NCBI RefSeq assembly: GCF_900044015.1 | Contig: NZ_LN999835.1 | Coordinates: 1 to 64,000 of the forward strand | Direction of reading: 5' to 3' | Length of the DNA: 64,000 bases | Source of the DNA: Candidatus Hoaglandella endobia | GTDB lineage: Bacteria > Pseudomonadota > Gammaproteobacteria > Enterobacterales > Enterobacteriaceae | Shown here: piece after piece, positions 54,604 to 64,000 of the stretch | Position numbering within the stretch: position 1 is the first letter of the stretch | Layout of the letters: each line of letters opens with the position of its first letter | Translations under genes and position numbers: made by a program | The notes under the pieces: generated by a model | Database searches by the model: none | Seen by the model: only the letters and a program-made list of their open reading frames with translations | What the model was told of the DNA's origin: nothing

Positions 54604-55392
54604 TTATTTTATTTGTTCATTACTTATCGTCGAAAGTATGTTTTTTACTACGCGCGGGTTTCCCGCTACGATATTGCTGGAAAGTAAGTAATTATGATGG
54701 CCGCCAGTAAAATTAGTTACTAGACCACCAGCTTCACGCACCAGTAATTCCCCGCTAGCAACCTCCCAAGGAGAGAGACCTATTTCAACACAACCGTCTA
54801 CACGGCCCGCGGCCACATAGGCCAAATCCAATGCAGCAGAGCCGGTGTTACGGAAATCCGCACATTGAATGAACAATTTGCTTAGTAGGCCGATATAATT
54901 ATCGGTATACTGTTTTTGCTTCAATGGGAAGCCAGTAGCCAGAATGGTGCCAGTTAAATCACGTGCGCCGCCGCAACGCAGACGATAACCGTTAAGCTGC
55001 GCGCTTTGAGTTCGGGTGGCAGTAAACAGCTCATTGCGCATTGGATCATAAACTACAGCGATCTTCGTATGGCCTTTGATGCACACGGCAATAGAAACAG
55101 CAAAATAAGGAAAACGATTGATGAAATTGGTGGTGCCATTCAGTGGGTCAATAATCCATTGTGGATCATTGTCTTTACCGGCCAGCTCTCCGCTATTTTC
55201 AGCTAAAATAGCGTGCTGCGGATAATACTTGCGGATAACTTCAATTATTAAGCGTCCTGCTTCCAGGTCGACGTGAGTAACGAAGTCGTTGTTGACTTTC
55301 TGACTGGCTTCAATAGGGATATCATAATGTTTGGCAATTAAATTACCTGCCTTTCGCGCAGCGCGAATGGCGATGTTGAGCATTGGATGCAT
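54604..55392 (-). CDS. suhB: SuhB, inositol-monophosphatase family protein with altered metal site; probable antitermination factor
   Basis: The 262 residues compare with 267 in E. coli and are conserved throughout. In E. coli SuhB has inositol monophosphatase activity but its essential role is as a NusA-associated factor in rRNA antitermination. Here the metal motif DPLDGTTNF is DPLNGTTNF (Asn85, codon AAT, at E. coli D87). The second motif WDFAAGELL is WEVASGELL (Glu210 at D212). The EES motif reads ENS, with the first Glu kept. Phosphatase activity is therefore probably lost, yet the frame is intact, favouring retention for the non-enzymatic role. Confidence 0.95.
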   Translation of the reverse strand: MHPMLNIAIRAARKAGNLIAKHYDIPIEASQKVNNDFVTHVDLEAGRLIIEVIRKYYPQHAILAENSGELAGKDNDPQWIIDPLNGTTNFINRFPYFAVSIAVCIKGHTKIAVVYDPMRNELFTATRTQSAQLNGYRLRCGGARDLTGTILATGFPLKQKQYTDNYIGLLSKLFIQCADFRNTGSAALDLAYVAAGRVDGCVEIGLSPWEVASGELLVREAGGLVTNFTGGHHNYLLSSNIVAGNPRVVKNILSTISNEQIK

Positions 55393-55710
55393 GGATATAT
55401 TTCACTAAAATGTGAAAGAACTAAAACACAATAAAGAACTAAAACACAATATAGCAAGCAGAGCGTCAGCAAAAAAACACCTACAAGCTGTGCTTAACCT
55501 ATTACATATATGGATGGCTCCTAGCATAGCATGCTATGCTACATAATACCATAATAATTTTGGTTAAAACTTTTTATACTGCTAAAATTAGATCTACTAC
55601 AGCCTGTGCAATGAATGAGCACTCACTTATAGGATCAACAAGTTATGCGCTTGATTACACAAACTACAGGCAAGGCATCTGCTTTTAACGATGCCTGGAG
55701 TTAATACGTA
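55393..55710 (+). promoter_or_regulatory. iscS upstream region with a hairpin beside the Shine-Dalgarno
   Basis: Divergent spacer between suhB and iscS where trmJ and iscR sit in E. coli. AGGCATC (55673-55679) and GATGCCT (55690-55696) form a 7-bp stem ending directly at the GGAG (55697-55700) that precedes the iscS ATG. A short frame MRLITQTTG from 55644 might be the residue of the iscR start, but too little remains to say. Confidence 0.4.
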
Positions 55711-56889
55711 ATGAAATTACCGATTTATCTCGACTACTCTGCCAGCACGCCAGTTGATCCACTGGTAGCTGAAAAGATGATGCAACATTTAACGCTAGAC
55801 GGTATTTTCGGTAATCCAGATTCACGCTCCCATCGATATGGCTGGGAGGCAGAAGAAGCCGTCGATATTGCCCGCAACCATGTTGCATCACTGGTAGGCG
55901 CTGATCCCCGCGAAATTATTTTTACCTCTGGCGCTACCGAATCGGCTAATTTGGCTATAAAAGGTGCCGCTCATGCCCACCGTTTTCAAGGCAGCCATAT
56001 TATCACCGGTATGACTGAGCATAAAGCTGTCCTTGATACATGCCAGCAGTTAGAAAAAGAAGGTTTTATTATCACTCGTCTGGTACCGCAGAAAAACGGT
56101 ATTATTACACCGCAACAAGTAAGTGATACGTTACGCGATGACACAATTTTAGTGTCGCTGATGCATGTTAATAATGAAACCGGAGTAATTCAGGATATCG
56201 TCGCTTTTGGCAAGCTGTGCCGTGACCGTAGCGTTGTGTTCCACGTGGATGCCACCCAAAGTGTTGGCAAATTGCCCATCGATCTATCCGTGCTGCCTGT
56301 TGATCTGATGTCGTTTAGTGGCCATAAACTTTATGGCCCGAAGGGAATAGGTGGGCTTTTCGTGCGCCGCAAACCTAGAGTGCACATCGAGGCGCAGATT
56401 CATGGCGGCGGTCATGAACTGGGTATGCGCTCCGGCACGTTACCGGTGCATCAAATCGTCGGCATGGGAGAAGCCTATCGCCTCGCGGCGCTGGCGCTGG
56501 CTAGTGAAATGCCTCGTCTGCGGGTGTTGCGCGATCGCCTATGGCAAGGGCTTCAGCAAATTGACGGCGTTTCGATTAATGGTTGTCTGGAGCAGAGCGT
56601 TGCGACGTTGCTGAACATCAGCTTCCTTGATGTTGACAGTGAGTCGCTTATTGTGGCGCTCAAAGATCTAGCGATTTCTACCGGTTCAGCCTGTACCTCC
56701 GCGAACTTTGAGCCTTCCTATGTCCTGCGTGCTATGAGGCTGACTGAGGAGCTGGCACGCAGTTCCATCCGGTTTTCTATAGGAAGGTTTACTACTCCAG
56801 AAGAGATTGAGTTCGCTATTACGCAGATACAAACTACTATTACGTACCTGCGCCATAGCCGCAGCCGCCCAATCATCCCTGATATATGA
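55711..56889 (+). CDS. iscS: Cysteine desulfurase IscS with replaced C-terminal tail
   Basis: IscS takes sulfur from cysteine for Fe-S clusters and tRNA thiolation. The start [17 protein letters not shown] is preceded by GGAG. The PLP lysine in [12 protein letters not shown] and the active-site Cys328 loop [13 protein letters not shown] are intact. The protein has 392 residues against 404: after about residue 381 the usual LWEMYKQGVDLNSIEWAHH tail is replaced by RSRPIIPDI. That C-terminal region has been implicated in IscU binding. No iscU, iscA, hscB, hscA or fdx follows; maoP is next. Confidence 0.96.
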   Translation: MKLPIYLDYSASTPVDPLVAEKMMQHLTLDGIFGNPDSRSHRYGWEAEEAVDIARNHVASLVGADPREIIFTSGATESANLAIKGAAHAHRFQGSHIITGMTEHKAVLDTCQQLEKEGFIITRLVPQKNGIITPQQVSDTLRDDTILVSLMHVNNETGVIQDIVAFGKLCRDRSVVFHVDATQSVGKLPIDLSVLPVDLMSFSGHKLYGPKGIGGLFVRRKPRVHIEAQIHGGGHELGMRSGTLPVHQIVGMGEAYRLAALALASEMPRLRVLRDRLWQGLQQIDGVSINGCLEQSVATLLNISFLDVDSESLIVALKDLAISTGSACTSANFEPSYVLRAMRLTEELARSSIRFSIGRFTTPEEIEFAITQIQTTITYLRHSRSRPIIPDI

Positions 56890-56953
56890 TGACCAGTCGG
56901 CGGCCGTTAGCGATAGCAATCTTGTTCTGGGCAATATCAGTTTTTTATCAGTA

Positions 56954-57292
56954 TCAGTCTTCTGTGTCGGTATAATCTTCTATTATTATATCCATCTGCG
57001 GTTTACCTCCGGATAGGGTATGAAAACGCTTAGGACGGCGGGTATGTTCAATGTACTTGAACCAAACTTTTTCATGTTCATTAAAAGGAGCACGTTCACC
57101 GTGGCACACCGCAATAAACTGCCTCTCATCTTCAGTCATCGGTTCACGTTTGCCGTTGTCCAAATCATTGTAGGCATGGCCACAACGTTCCAGTAACTGC
57201 GCTTCTCGAATAGTGAAATGACCATGTCGAGAGAAGCCGCGAGGATAATTTTTGTTATCAAAATAACGATTAGTAGTAAAGAAGCTGTCCAT
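56954..57292 (-). CDS. maoP: MaoP (YifE), Ori macrodomain organiser
   Basis: A 112-residue protein equal in length to E. coli YifE/MaoP, with matching [42 protein letters not shown], and [14 protein letters not shown] near the end. MaoP with the site maoS insulates the chromosomal Ori macrodomain. It is isolated here: iscS converges on it and no yif neighbours remain. A small non-enzymatic chromosome-organisation gene surviving in a reduced genome is unusual. Confidence 0.93.
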   Translation of the reverse strand: MDSFFTTNRYFDNKNYPRGFSRHGHFTIREAQLLERCGHAYNDLDNGKREPMTEDERQFIAVCHGERAPFNEHEKVWFKYIEHTRRPKRFHTLSGGKPQMDIIIEDYTDTED

Positions 57293-57535
57293 TATCTATT
57301 TTACGCGCCTCCATTTATATATAAGCCACGCTGTTTCAAAAGGCTATTCGTTGTGGATTTATTAGACTAATATTTACATCATAGTAGCTGCTTATATTAT
57401 AACATATAAACTACTAAAATTAAACCTTAGTGCGATAAAAAAGCTAAGTCTCCTACAAAAGTTCATAAATTACTTGGATACCGACACATAGCTCCAGAGC
57501 TGGTTGTTAACCAGGTTGAATTGTTTGCAATTGAA

Positions 57536-59575
57536 TTAGGGCATGTCATTAGTGTTTATTTTTTGTCTTGCAAGTGGTGCATGCTGCAAAAGCTTACGTG
57601 CTTTGGTTAGCACATTGTTGACGGTGAAGCCAAATACTTCAAATAGCTCATCGGCTGGTGCTGATTCGCCGAAGGTCGTCATACCTATGATGTCGCCTTC
57701 CAGACCAACGTACTTATACCAGTAATCTGCGATGCCGGCCTCAATGGCGAGGCGCGCCGTAACTGCTTTCGGCAGAACTGAGTCACGGTAAGCATCGTCT
57801 TGTAGATCGAAAACATCAGTAGAAGGCAGCGACACCACGTATACTTTACGCCCTTCGTCGCTGAGTTGTTGATAGGCAGCAACTGCTAATTCAACTTCTG
57901 AGCCGGTGGCGATCAAGATTACCTCCGGTTGTCCGGCACAATCCTTAAGCACATACCCACCCCGTTCGATGTCCGCTAATTGTTGTATGCTTCGTTCTTG
58001 CTGCGCCAGTTTCTGACGCGATAGAATAAGTGTAGTGGGTCCGTTATGGCGCTCGATGGCTTTTTTCCAAGCAACCGCAGTTTCTACCTGATCACAGGGA
58101 CGCCAGTTGCTCATATTTGGCGTCATGCGCAGGCTAGCCAATTGCTCAATCGGCTGATGGGTAGGGCCGTCCTCACCCAAACCAATAGAGTCATGGGTAT
58201 AGACCATGATATGCCGAACCTTCATCAGCGCCGCCATGCGCACCGCGTTACGGGCATATTCAACAAACATCAGGAAGGTTGCGGTATAAGGCATAAAGCC
58301 GCCATGATGAGCAATGCCATTAGCGATGGCTGTCATGCCAAATTCGCGCACGCCGTAATGGATATAATTACCGGCAAGATCGTCTGTAATAGAAGTTGAT
58401 TGCGACCAAAGAGTAAAATTGCTGTAGGTCAGATCAGCTGATCCACCGAGCAATTCCGGCAACATGGGGCCAAAGGCTTCTAGTGCGTTCTGGGAAGCTT
58501 GACGGCTGGCGATTTGGGCAGAATTAGCCTGCAATTTACCGATAATTTTTTGGCTTTCCACCTGCCAATTTATTGGTAACTCGCCACGTATTCGACGGTT
58601 AAACTCCTGCGCCAGCTCAGGATAAGCCTGAGCATAAATAGCTAGTTTTTCACTCCAGGCAGCTTCTTTTTTTTGTCCATATTCCTTAGCATCCCAAGAT
58701 TGATAAATTTCCTGCGGGATAACGAACGGCGGAGCATTCCAGCCTAGCGCCTTACGCGTAGCAGCTATTTCTTCGTCGCCCAGTGGGGTACCGTGGGCGA
58801 CGTTTGTGCCGGCTTTGGTCGGCGCGCCGAAGGCTATAATCGTCTGACACATTAACAGAGACGGCTTATCTATCACGGAACGGGCATTGTCGATTGCTAA
58901 CTTGATGGATTCACTGTCGTGTCCATCCACGCCGCGTACCACATGCCAACCATAGGCTTCAAAGCGGGAGGCGGTGTCTTCGTTAAACCAGCCTATGACG
59001 TCTCCGTCAATGGAGATACCGTTTTTGTCGTAAAAAGCGATCAATTTGCTCAGATTCATGGTGCCTGCTAATGAACATACTTCATGGGAAATACCTTCCA
59101 TCATGCAGCCGTCGCCTAGAAAAACATAAGTATAGTGGTCGACAATATTATGCCCAGGGCGGTTGAATTGCGCAGCCAGAGTACGCTCGCCGATAGCCAG
59201 ACCAACTGCGTTGGCAATGCCCTGACCTAGTGGGCCGGTGGTAGTTTCAACGCCGGCGGTATAACCATATTCAGGGTGTCCCGGGGTTTTTGAATGAAGC
59301 TGGCGAAAATTTTTTAGTTCTTCTATTGGTAAGTTATAGCCGGTGAGGTGCAACAAACTATAAAGTAGCATCGATCCGTGGCCATTAGAGAGAATAAAAC
59401 GGTCGCGATCCGCCCACTGTGGGTTGATCGGGTTGTGATTCATATAATCACGCCATAACACTTCAGCGATATCCGCCATACCCATCGGGGCGCCAGGATG
59501 GCCGGAATTAGCTTTTTGCACAGCATCCATGCTCAAAGCACGAATAGCGTTAGCAAGCGCTTTTCTAGAGGTCAT
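57536..59575 (-). CDS. tkt: Transketolase
   Basis: A thiamine-diphosphate enzyme of the pentose phosphate pathway. The ATG at 59575 with GGAG seven bases upstream gives [20 protein letters not shown] and 679 residues; a TTG 12 bp upstream is less likely. [15 protein letters not shown], the ThDP motif [22 protein letters not shown]-type DKNGISIDG and GEDGPTHQP are intact. It begins 15 bp after talA on the same strand, the talA-tktB order of E. coli, so it may descend from tktB. Confidence 0.97.
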   Translation of the reverse strand: MTSRKALANAIRALSMDAVQKANSGHPGAPMGMADIAEVLWRDYMNHNPINPQWADRDRFILSNGHGSMLLYSLLHLTGYNLPIEELKNFRQLHSKTPGHPEYGYTAGVETTTGPLGQGIANAVGLAIGERTLAAQFNRPGHNIVDHYTYVFLGDGCMMEGISHEVCSLAGTMNLSKLIAFYDKNGISIDGDVIGWFNEDTASRFEAYGWHVVRGVDGHDSESIKLAIDNARSVIDKPSLLMCQTIIAFGAPTKAGTNVAHGTPLGDEEIAATRKALGWNAPPFVIPQEIYQSWDAKEYGQKKEAAWSEKLAIYAQAYPELAQEFNRRIRGELPINWQVESQKIIGKLQANSAQIASRQASQNALEAFGPMLPELLGGSADLTYSNFTLWSQSTSITDDLAGNYIHYGVREFGMTAIANGIAHHGGFMPYTATFLMFVEYARNAVRMAALMKVRHIMVYTHDSIGLGEDGPTHQPIEQLASLRMTPNMSNWRPCDQVETAVAWKKAIERHNGPTTLILSRQKLAQQERSIQQLADIERGGYVLKDCAGQPEVILIATGSEVELAVAAYQQLSDEGRKVYVVSLPSTDVFDLQDDAYRDSVLPKAVTARLAIEAGIADYWYKYVGLEGDIIGMTTFGESAPADELFEVFGFTVNNVLTKARKLLQHAPLARQKINTNDMP

Positions 59576-59590
59576 TAGATGCTCCAAAGA

Positions 59591-60541
59591 TTATATTTTT
59601 GCCGCCAAAAGATCTTCTAGGTTCTGTTGGTCTACCGCGAATTGGCGAATTCCTTCAGCAAGTTTATCTACTGCCATTGCATCTTGATTATGCTCCCAGC
59701 GGAATTCCGCTTCCGCCAACGGCGCCGGCTGAGGTAAAACTTCGGGATAAAGAGATAGTTTACGCTCAACTGGACCTTTTCTTTTATGCAGCTCTTCTAG
59801 CAAGGCTGGAGCAATGGTTAGGCGATCGCAGCCAGCTAGGGCTAAGATTTGCTCCACTTTGCGAAAACTGGCGCCCATGATAATAGTCTGGTAACGATGC
59901 TGTTTATAATAAGCGTATATTTTGCATACCGATTTAACGCCTGGATCCTCGTCTGCTATGTAGGGATCGAGAGGTTGACGCTGGTTATACCAGTCATAAA
60001 TTCGGCCAACGAACGGTGAGATAAGATATACGCCCGCTTCGGCGCAAGCGCGGGCTTGGCTGAAGGAAAACAGCAGCGTTAGGTTACAATTTATACCTTC
60101 TGTTTCCAACTCTTCTGCGGCTTTAATACCTTCCCAGGTAGACGCTATTTTGATAAGAATACGTGATTTATCAATGCCATGCTCCCGATAGAGCGCCACT
60201 AATTTACGTGCTTTGGCGACACACATGCCGCGATTGAAGGAGAGGCTCGCATCTACTTCGGTAGAAACACGTCCAGGCACGTTTTTAAGAATTTCTACCC
60301 CAATATTAACTGCTAATTTATCACTAGCGTTGATAATCTTTGTTTTGTGGGTACCGCCTTGCTTGCGAGCATAGACTAGCGCGTCTTCAAATAATGAATT
60401 ATAAGCTGTCATGCTGGCGGCTTTAAAGATCAAAGACGGGTTGGTGGTAGCATCCTGCGGCGTGTAGTGCCGAATAGACTCAATATCTCCACTGTCAGCA
60501 ACAACAGTGGTAAATTTTTTTAGACCTTCTAACTGATTCAT
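59591..60541 (-). CDS. talA: Transaldolase
   Basis: It transfers the dihydroxyacetone unit between sugar phosphates in the non-oxidative pentose phosphate pathway. The 316 residues equal E. coli Tal[12 protein letters not shown], the Schiff-base lysine in [30 protein letters not shown] and [11 protein letters not shown] are conserved. Directly upstream of tkt, it forms a two-gene operon, supplying erythrose-4-phosphate and ribose-5-phosphate. Confidence 0.96.
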   Translation of the reverse strand: MNQLEGLKKFTTVVADSGDIESIRHYTPQDATTNPSLIFKAASMTAYNSLFEDALVYARKQGGTHKTKIINASDKLAVNIGVEILKNVPGRVSTEVDASLSFNRGMCVAKARKLVALYREHGIDKSRILIKIASTWEGIKAAEELETEGINCNLTLLFSFSQARACAEAGVYLISPFVGRIYDWYNQRQPLDPYIADEDPGVKSVCKIYAYYKQHRYQTIIMGASFRKVEQILALAGCDRLTIAPALLEELHKRKGPVERKLSLYPEVLPQPAPLAEAEFRWEHNQDAMAVDKLAEGIRQFAVDQQNLEDLLAAKI

Positions 60542-60702
60542 GTCTAGGCTCCATGTAAAAGATTATCAACTGCAATAGATGGCGCACAGAAAAGCAGCGC
60601 CACTTATTTCTTGGTTATCTATAGAATACGTTACTTATTTTATCCTGTTACGAAGAATTGTGAAAGAATGCGTTCGTTATGTTAGCTCCTCTCTTGTAAT
60701 TG

Positions 60703-62232
60703 CTAGCGCTGTCTTAGGAGCGGTAGCCCGCCGGTTGGCATACCTACCTCTTTTATACCACTTGAAGTCTTCTTTAGAAAAAGCTCGTTACCATGGCGCC
60801 AGAAAATCTGCCATTGCGCGCGTTGAACAACCGCCTCCCCTTTGCGGGTTATGAATACCCCCAGCGCTGCAATAAGAGTTTCATTGTAAAATAGTAACGG
60901 GGTGATACCGCGCTGCCACGGTGGAATGTCTAGCTCTTGCCAAAGTTTTTTCAGCTTCCGGCCGTGGCGCCGGCCACTGATATACAGCAAACCAGGCACC
61001 ATACCGAAGCGCACCGATACCCGTGCGCCAGGCCACGGCGCACGAACCAGGACTAACGTGCTATCGGTATGGTTAAGGTCATTATAATGCTCCTCACTTT
61101 CTGGCTTAAAATGTTCTGGTATCGCAGTAATGCCAAGCGTTTGCCTATATAAGGTACCTAATCCAGCTGGCAATTTAATATGCTCTGCCGCTGGGGGCCA
61201 GCCTGTTTCGCGCTCTTCGTTGCTAACGATTGTTAGATACAGTGGCAGCACATAAAGCCGATCTCGGAAACGGCGTATTTGCCAGTTGTCAAGCTGTAAT
61301 TGCGCTACCGCATCACGCCGGCTGAGAGCTACCTGTTGCCACAGAAGCGTTAACTGTTGGTTTGATGGCATCCTCAATCCGCTGCCCGCGAGCCAGCGAC
61401 GCAGAATAGCTGCGCGTTTAATCACGCTCATTGTCGTCAGTCCAGTCAGCCATAGTGAGCCGTCTGAATGAGTTAGCGTAGCTAATGTGTCTACTAACAG
61501 TTCATCTAGTAACGCTTCTTGCTCGGCACACCGCTGCGCGCTGCGCGCTGCGGTGGTGGCAAACTGCGGCCAGCGCTGGCGCAGGGGAGGTATGATACAA
61601 TGACGCAAAAAATTACGATCGAAACGCAAACTAGCGTTGCTGTCATCCTCAATCCAATGAAGTTGACATTCGCGGGCATAGTCTGCTAGCAGCGCCCGGC
61701 TGCAGTCTAACAGCGGTCGCACCAGCCGATGACTGCGAAATGGTGCATCTGATGCCATTGCCGCAAGACCAGCCGGGCCGCTACCACGCTTTAGTGCCAG
61801 CAGCAGTGTTTCCACTTGATCGTCTTGATGATGAGCCGTCAGTAGCGTCTCGTCTTGCTCCAGTGCTGTTGCTAATGCTTGGTAACGCACGCTACGCGCT
61901 GCTGCTTCAACACCTTCTGCTCTTTCAGCCACGACAACACGCACGACATTAAATGTTACACCGCGCCGCTGGCATTCACTTGTGCAATGGGCGGCCCAAT
62001 AGTCGGCGTGTGGGCTTAAACCATGGTGTACATAAAGTGCCCTCAGCTTCAAACCGGACTTGCTATCGCTGCCGCACGATGGCGCCGCCTCGCGTAATGC
62101 GGTAAGGATATCTAGCAGCACCGTTGAGTCCATGCTGCCACTGTACGCCAACAGCAGCTTGTGGTAGGAAGCAAGATGGAGCGAAACCAGGCGGCGCAGC
62201 ACCTGCACTGGCCCTTCAGTGGCAGGCTTCAT
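60703..62232 (-). CDS. tilS: tRNA(Ile)-lysidine synthetase
   Basis: TilS converts C34 of tRNA-Ile(CAU) to lysidine, essential for reading AUA. The N-terminal PP-loop reads LAYSGSMDSTVLL, where the usual motif is SGGxDS (second Gly to Ser). VHHGLSPHADYW, HHQDDQVETLLLALKRGSGPAGL, and the C-terminal GRRHGRKLKKLWQEL domain are clear. The 509 residues exceed E. coli (432), partly from insertions and from about 25 residues after WQIFWRHGN that look like readthrough of a lost stop. Confidence 0.95.
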   Translation of the reverse strand: MKPATEGPVQVLRRLVSLHLASYHKLLLAYSGSMDSTVLLDILTALREAAPSCGSDSKSGLKLRALYVHHGLSPHADYWAAHCTSECQRRGVTFNVVRVVVAERAEGVEAAARSVRYQALATALEQDETLLTAHHQDDQVETLLLALKRGSGPAGLAAMASDAPFRSHRLVRPLLDCSRALLADYARECQLHWIEDDSNASLRFDRNFLRHCIIPPLRQRWPQFATTAARSAQRCAEQEALLDELLVDTLATLTHSDGSLWLTGLTTMSVIKRAAILRRWLAGSGLRMPSNQQLTLLWQQVALSRRDAVAQLQLDNWQIRRFRDRLYVLPLYLTIVSNEERETGWPPAAEHIKLPAGLGTLYRQTLGITAIPEHFKPESEEHYNDLNHTDSTLVLVRAPWPGARVSVRFGMVPGLLYISGRRHGRKLKKLWQELDIPPWQRGITPLLFYNETLIAALGVFITRKGEAVVQRAQWQIFWRHGNELFLKKTSSGIKEVGMPTGGLPLLRQR

Positions 62233-62542
62233 ACAGATAACTTACAAAGTATTCCGGACTTAGTGAATACCTTAATCGCCTGCACGCTATTATAGTTTTT
62301 TATCTCCTTAAGCAACTTGTCTACATTGGCAAAAATGCAATTTGCCGTTGCCGTTATTGCCAGTACTATCATTGTCTCCACTGCTTTTACCGTGTGCCGT
62401 ACGGTATAGAATAGATAGTAAATTGCTTTTACAAACGGTTGTGTCCAGGCGTAGCATGTTGGAACATAAACAATGCCTAATAAACGTAATAAATTTAGTG
62501 GTATTGTTGAATACCATTGCCTGACCATAGAGAAAACTCCAT
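62233..62542. other. Spacer between tilS and glnS
   Basis: About 310 bases between divergent genes. Open frames on the minus strand here (62229-62567 and 62308-62517) have no recognisable similarity. Nothing supportable was seen. Confidence 0.5.
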
Positions 62543-64000
62543 ATGAGTGAAGCTGCAGCCTGCCCAACGAATTTTATTCGTCAAATTATCGATGACGACC
62601 TTACCTCAGGTAAGCATACATCGGTGCATACCCGTTTTCCACCAGAGCCAAACGGCTATTTGCATATCGGCCATGCGAAATCTATCTTTCTCAATTTTGG
62701 CATCGCTCAGGATTACCGGGGTAAATGTAACCTGCGTTTAGACGACACTAACCCTATTAAAGAAGCTCAGGAATATGTCGATTCCATCAAGCACGACGTC
62801 CAATGGCTGGGTTTTAATTGGAGTGGCGAAATTCATTACTCTTCTGAGTATTTCGACAAGCTGCATGATTATGCGCTCGAATTGATCCAAAAGGGGCTGG
62901 CCTATGTTGACCAACTCTTGCCGACCGAGATTCGTGATTATCGTGGTACCTTAACACATCCAGGTAAAAATAGTCCTTATCGGGATCGCAGTGTGGAAGA
63001 AAATTTGACGCTGTTTGCTAAAATGCGCAACGGTGAGTTCAACGAGGGCAGCGCCTGCTTGCGAGCGAAAATCGATATGGCTTCACCGTTTATAGTAATG
63101 CGTGATCCTGTACTGTATCGCATTAAGTTCGCAGAACACCACCAAACTGGCCATCAATGGTGTATCTATCCAATGTATGACTTTACCCACTGTATCTCAG
63201 ATGCGTTAGAAGGGATTACCCACTCATTATGCACCCTGGAGTTTCAAGATAACCGCCGGCTGTATGACTGGGTACTAGATAATATCACCATTGATGTACA
63301 TCCGCGACAATACGAATTCTCACGCCTCAATCTAACATACACAATCATATCCAAGCGCCAGCTTAATCTGCTGATTAAAGCAAAAATTGTCGAAGGTTGG
63401 GATGATCCGCGTATGCCAACAATTGCTGGGTTGCGGCGTCGGGGCTATACAGCAGCCTCGATTCGTGAATTTTGCCGTCGCATCGGCGTCACTAGACAAG
63501 ATAATAATGTGGAAATAGCCGCGCTAGAAGCCTGTATCCGTGAAGATTTAAACGAAAATGCGCCGCGCGCCATGGCGGTAATTAACCCAGTACGGGTAAT
63601 CATTGAAAGCCTGCCAACTGGTTATGAACAGGATATAATTATGCCTAATCATCCCAACACCCCTGAAATGGGTATGCGTCAGGTAGCGTTTAGCCGCGAA
63701 ATATATATCGATCGCGCTGATTTCCGAGAAGAGGCAAATAAGCAATATAAGCGCCTCGTATTGGGGAAAGAAGTGCGATTACGTCATGCGTACGTCATTA
63801 AGGCCGAACACCTGCAAAAAGATGCCCTAGGACAGATTACTACCATTTTTTGTCGTCACTGTCCTAATACTCTCAGTCAAGATCCGGCGGATGGGCGTAA
63901 AGTCAAAGGCGTAATTCATTGGGTATCGGCTACTCGTAGTATAGCGGCAGAATTTCGCCTTTATGACCGACTATTTAATGAAGCAAATCCGACAGGAGCA
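62543..64000 (+). CDS. glnS: Glutaminyl-tRNA synthetase (5' part, cut by window end)
   Basis: The frame from ATG 62543 runs uninterrupted for 486 codons to the last base of the window. Full GlnS is about 555 residues. [20 protein letters not shown] is two residues longer than E. coli at the N-terminus. The class I HIGH motif ([15 protein letters not shown]), [22 protein letters not shown], and the KMSKS equivalent (TIISKRQLN) are intact, followed by the anticodon-binding beta-barrels up to [14 protein letters not shown]. It is divergent from tilS. Confidence 0.97.
   Translation, partial: MSEAAACPTNFIRQIIDDDLTSGKHTSVHTRFPPEPNGYLHIGHAKSIFLNFGIAQDYRGKCNLRLDDTNPIKEAQEYVDSIKHDVQWLGFNWSGEIHYSSEYFDKLHDYALELIQKGLAYVDQLLPTEIRDYRGTLTHPGKNSPYRDRSVEENLTLFAKMRNGEFNEGSACLRAKIDMASPFIVMRDPVLYRIKFAEHHQTGHQWCIYPMYDFTHCISDALEGITHSLCTLEFQDNRRLYDWVLDNITIDVHPRQYEFSRLNLTYTIISKRQLNLLIKAKIVEGWDDPRMPTIAGLRRRGYTAASIREFCRRIGVTRQDNNVEIAALEACIREDLNENAPRAMAVINPVRVIIESLPTGYEQDIIMPNHPNTPEMGMRQVAFSREIYIDRADFREEANKQYKRLVLGKEVRLRHAYVIKAEHLQKDALGQITTIFCRHCPNTLSQDPADGRKVKGVIHWVSATRSIAAEFRLYDRLFNEANPTGA

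Noticed and set aside
55644-55700. Possible iscR start remnant (MRLITQTTG)
   Set aside because: Only the MRL start agrees with IscR; too short to distinguish from chance.
62229-62567. Minus-strand frames between tilS and glnS
   Set aside because: They overlap the start of glnS and the end of the spacer without family signatures.

Overview
The window reads as part of the chromosome of a reduced-genome gammaproteobacterium of the order Enterobacterales, most likely an obligate insect endosymbiont. Almost every gene is a close orthologue of an E. coli/Sodalis/Serratia gene, usually at nearly identical length. Genes are separated by unusually long AT-rich spacers, and many operons have lost members. 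At least seven gene remnants can still be read: pdxJ, an LPS glycosyltransferase, gshB, gloB, lapA, deaD and nudB. No insertion sequence, prophage, CRISPR array, toxin-antitoxin pair or rRNA operon was seen. Retention of waaE next to waaA (absent in E. coli, present in Klebsiella/Serratia/Sodalis relatives) points to the Sodalis-like side of the order. The species cannot be fixed from this sequence alone.

Layout. 1-5757: lepA-lepB-rnc-era, a collapsed pdxJ, acpS and tadA. 5826-9478: tRNA-Leu and tRNA-Cys, pyrE, dut, ribosomal genes rpmB-rpmG and mutM. 9556-14389: LPS core genes waaE-waaA with a dead glycosyltransferase upstream, a gshB remnant, ruvX and radA. 14955-18608: tRNA-Asp, dnaQ/rnhA/yafS, a gloB remnant, tRNA-Glu and hupA. 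19405-25586: gpmA, hemG, lptM, fabI, pyrF, lapB (with lapA decayed) and pgpB. 26182-30004: topA and rluB. 30737-37020: a trp operon with its leader peptide and attenuator, followed by trpE, trpG, trpC(F), trpB and trpA, but no trpD. 37478-42898: yciC, clsA, hns and galU. 43172-49926: xthA, sppA, gapA and aspS. 50224-53262: yebC-ruvC-ruvA-ruvB. 53335-57292: glyA, suhB, iscS and maoP. 57536-62232: tkt-talA and tilS. The window ends inside glnS.

How the genes fit together. Retained functions are informational (translation factors, tRNA maturation, Holliday-junction resolution, nucleoid proteins HU, H-NS and MaoP), envelope-related (fabI, clsA, pgpB, waaA, lapB, galU, lptM, sppA, lepB), central carbon (gapA, gpmA, tkt, tal), pyrimidine/dUTP synthesis, and tryptophan synthesis. 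The trp operon encodes anthranilate synthase and every step after phosphoribosyl-anthranilate, but the anthranilate phosphoribosyltransferase domain has gone and a fragment of deaD lies in its place. This suggests the step is supplied from elsewhere in the genome or by a partner organism.

Points most worth a second look: a naturally occurring SuhB that has lost two catalytic-site aspartates (E. coli D87 to N, D212 to E) while the rest is intact; the trp operon without trpD that still keeps a tandem-Trp leader and terminator hairpin; pdxJ collapsed to an in-frame mini-gene that preserves the TAATG coupling to acpS; IscS with a replaced C-terminal tail and no iscU beside it; a D-to-N change next to the TopA active-site tyrosine; and several perfect intergenic inverted repeats, the largest spanning 29 bp.
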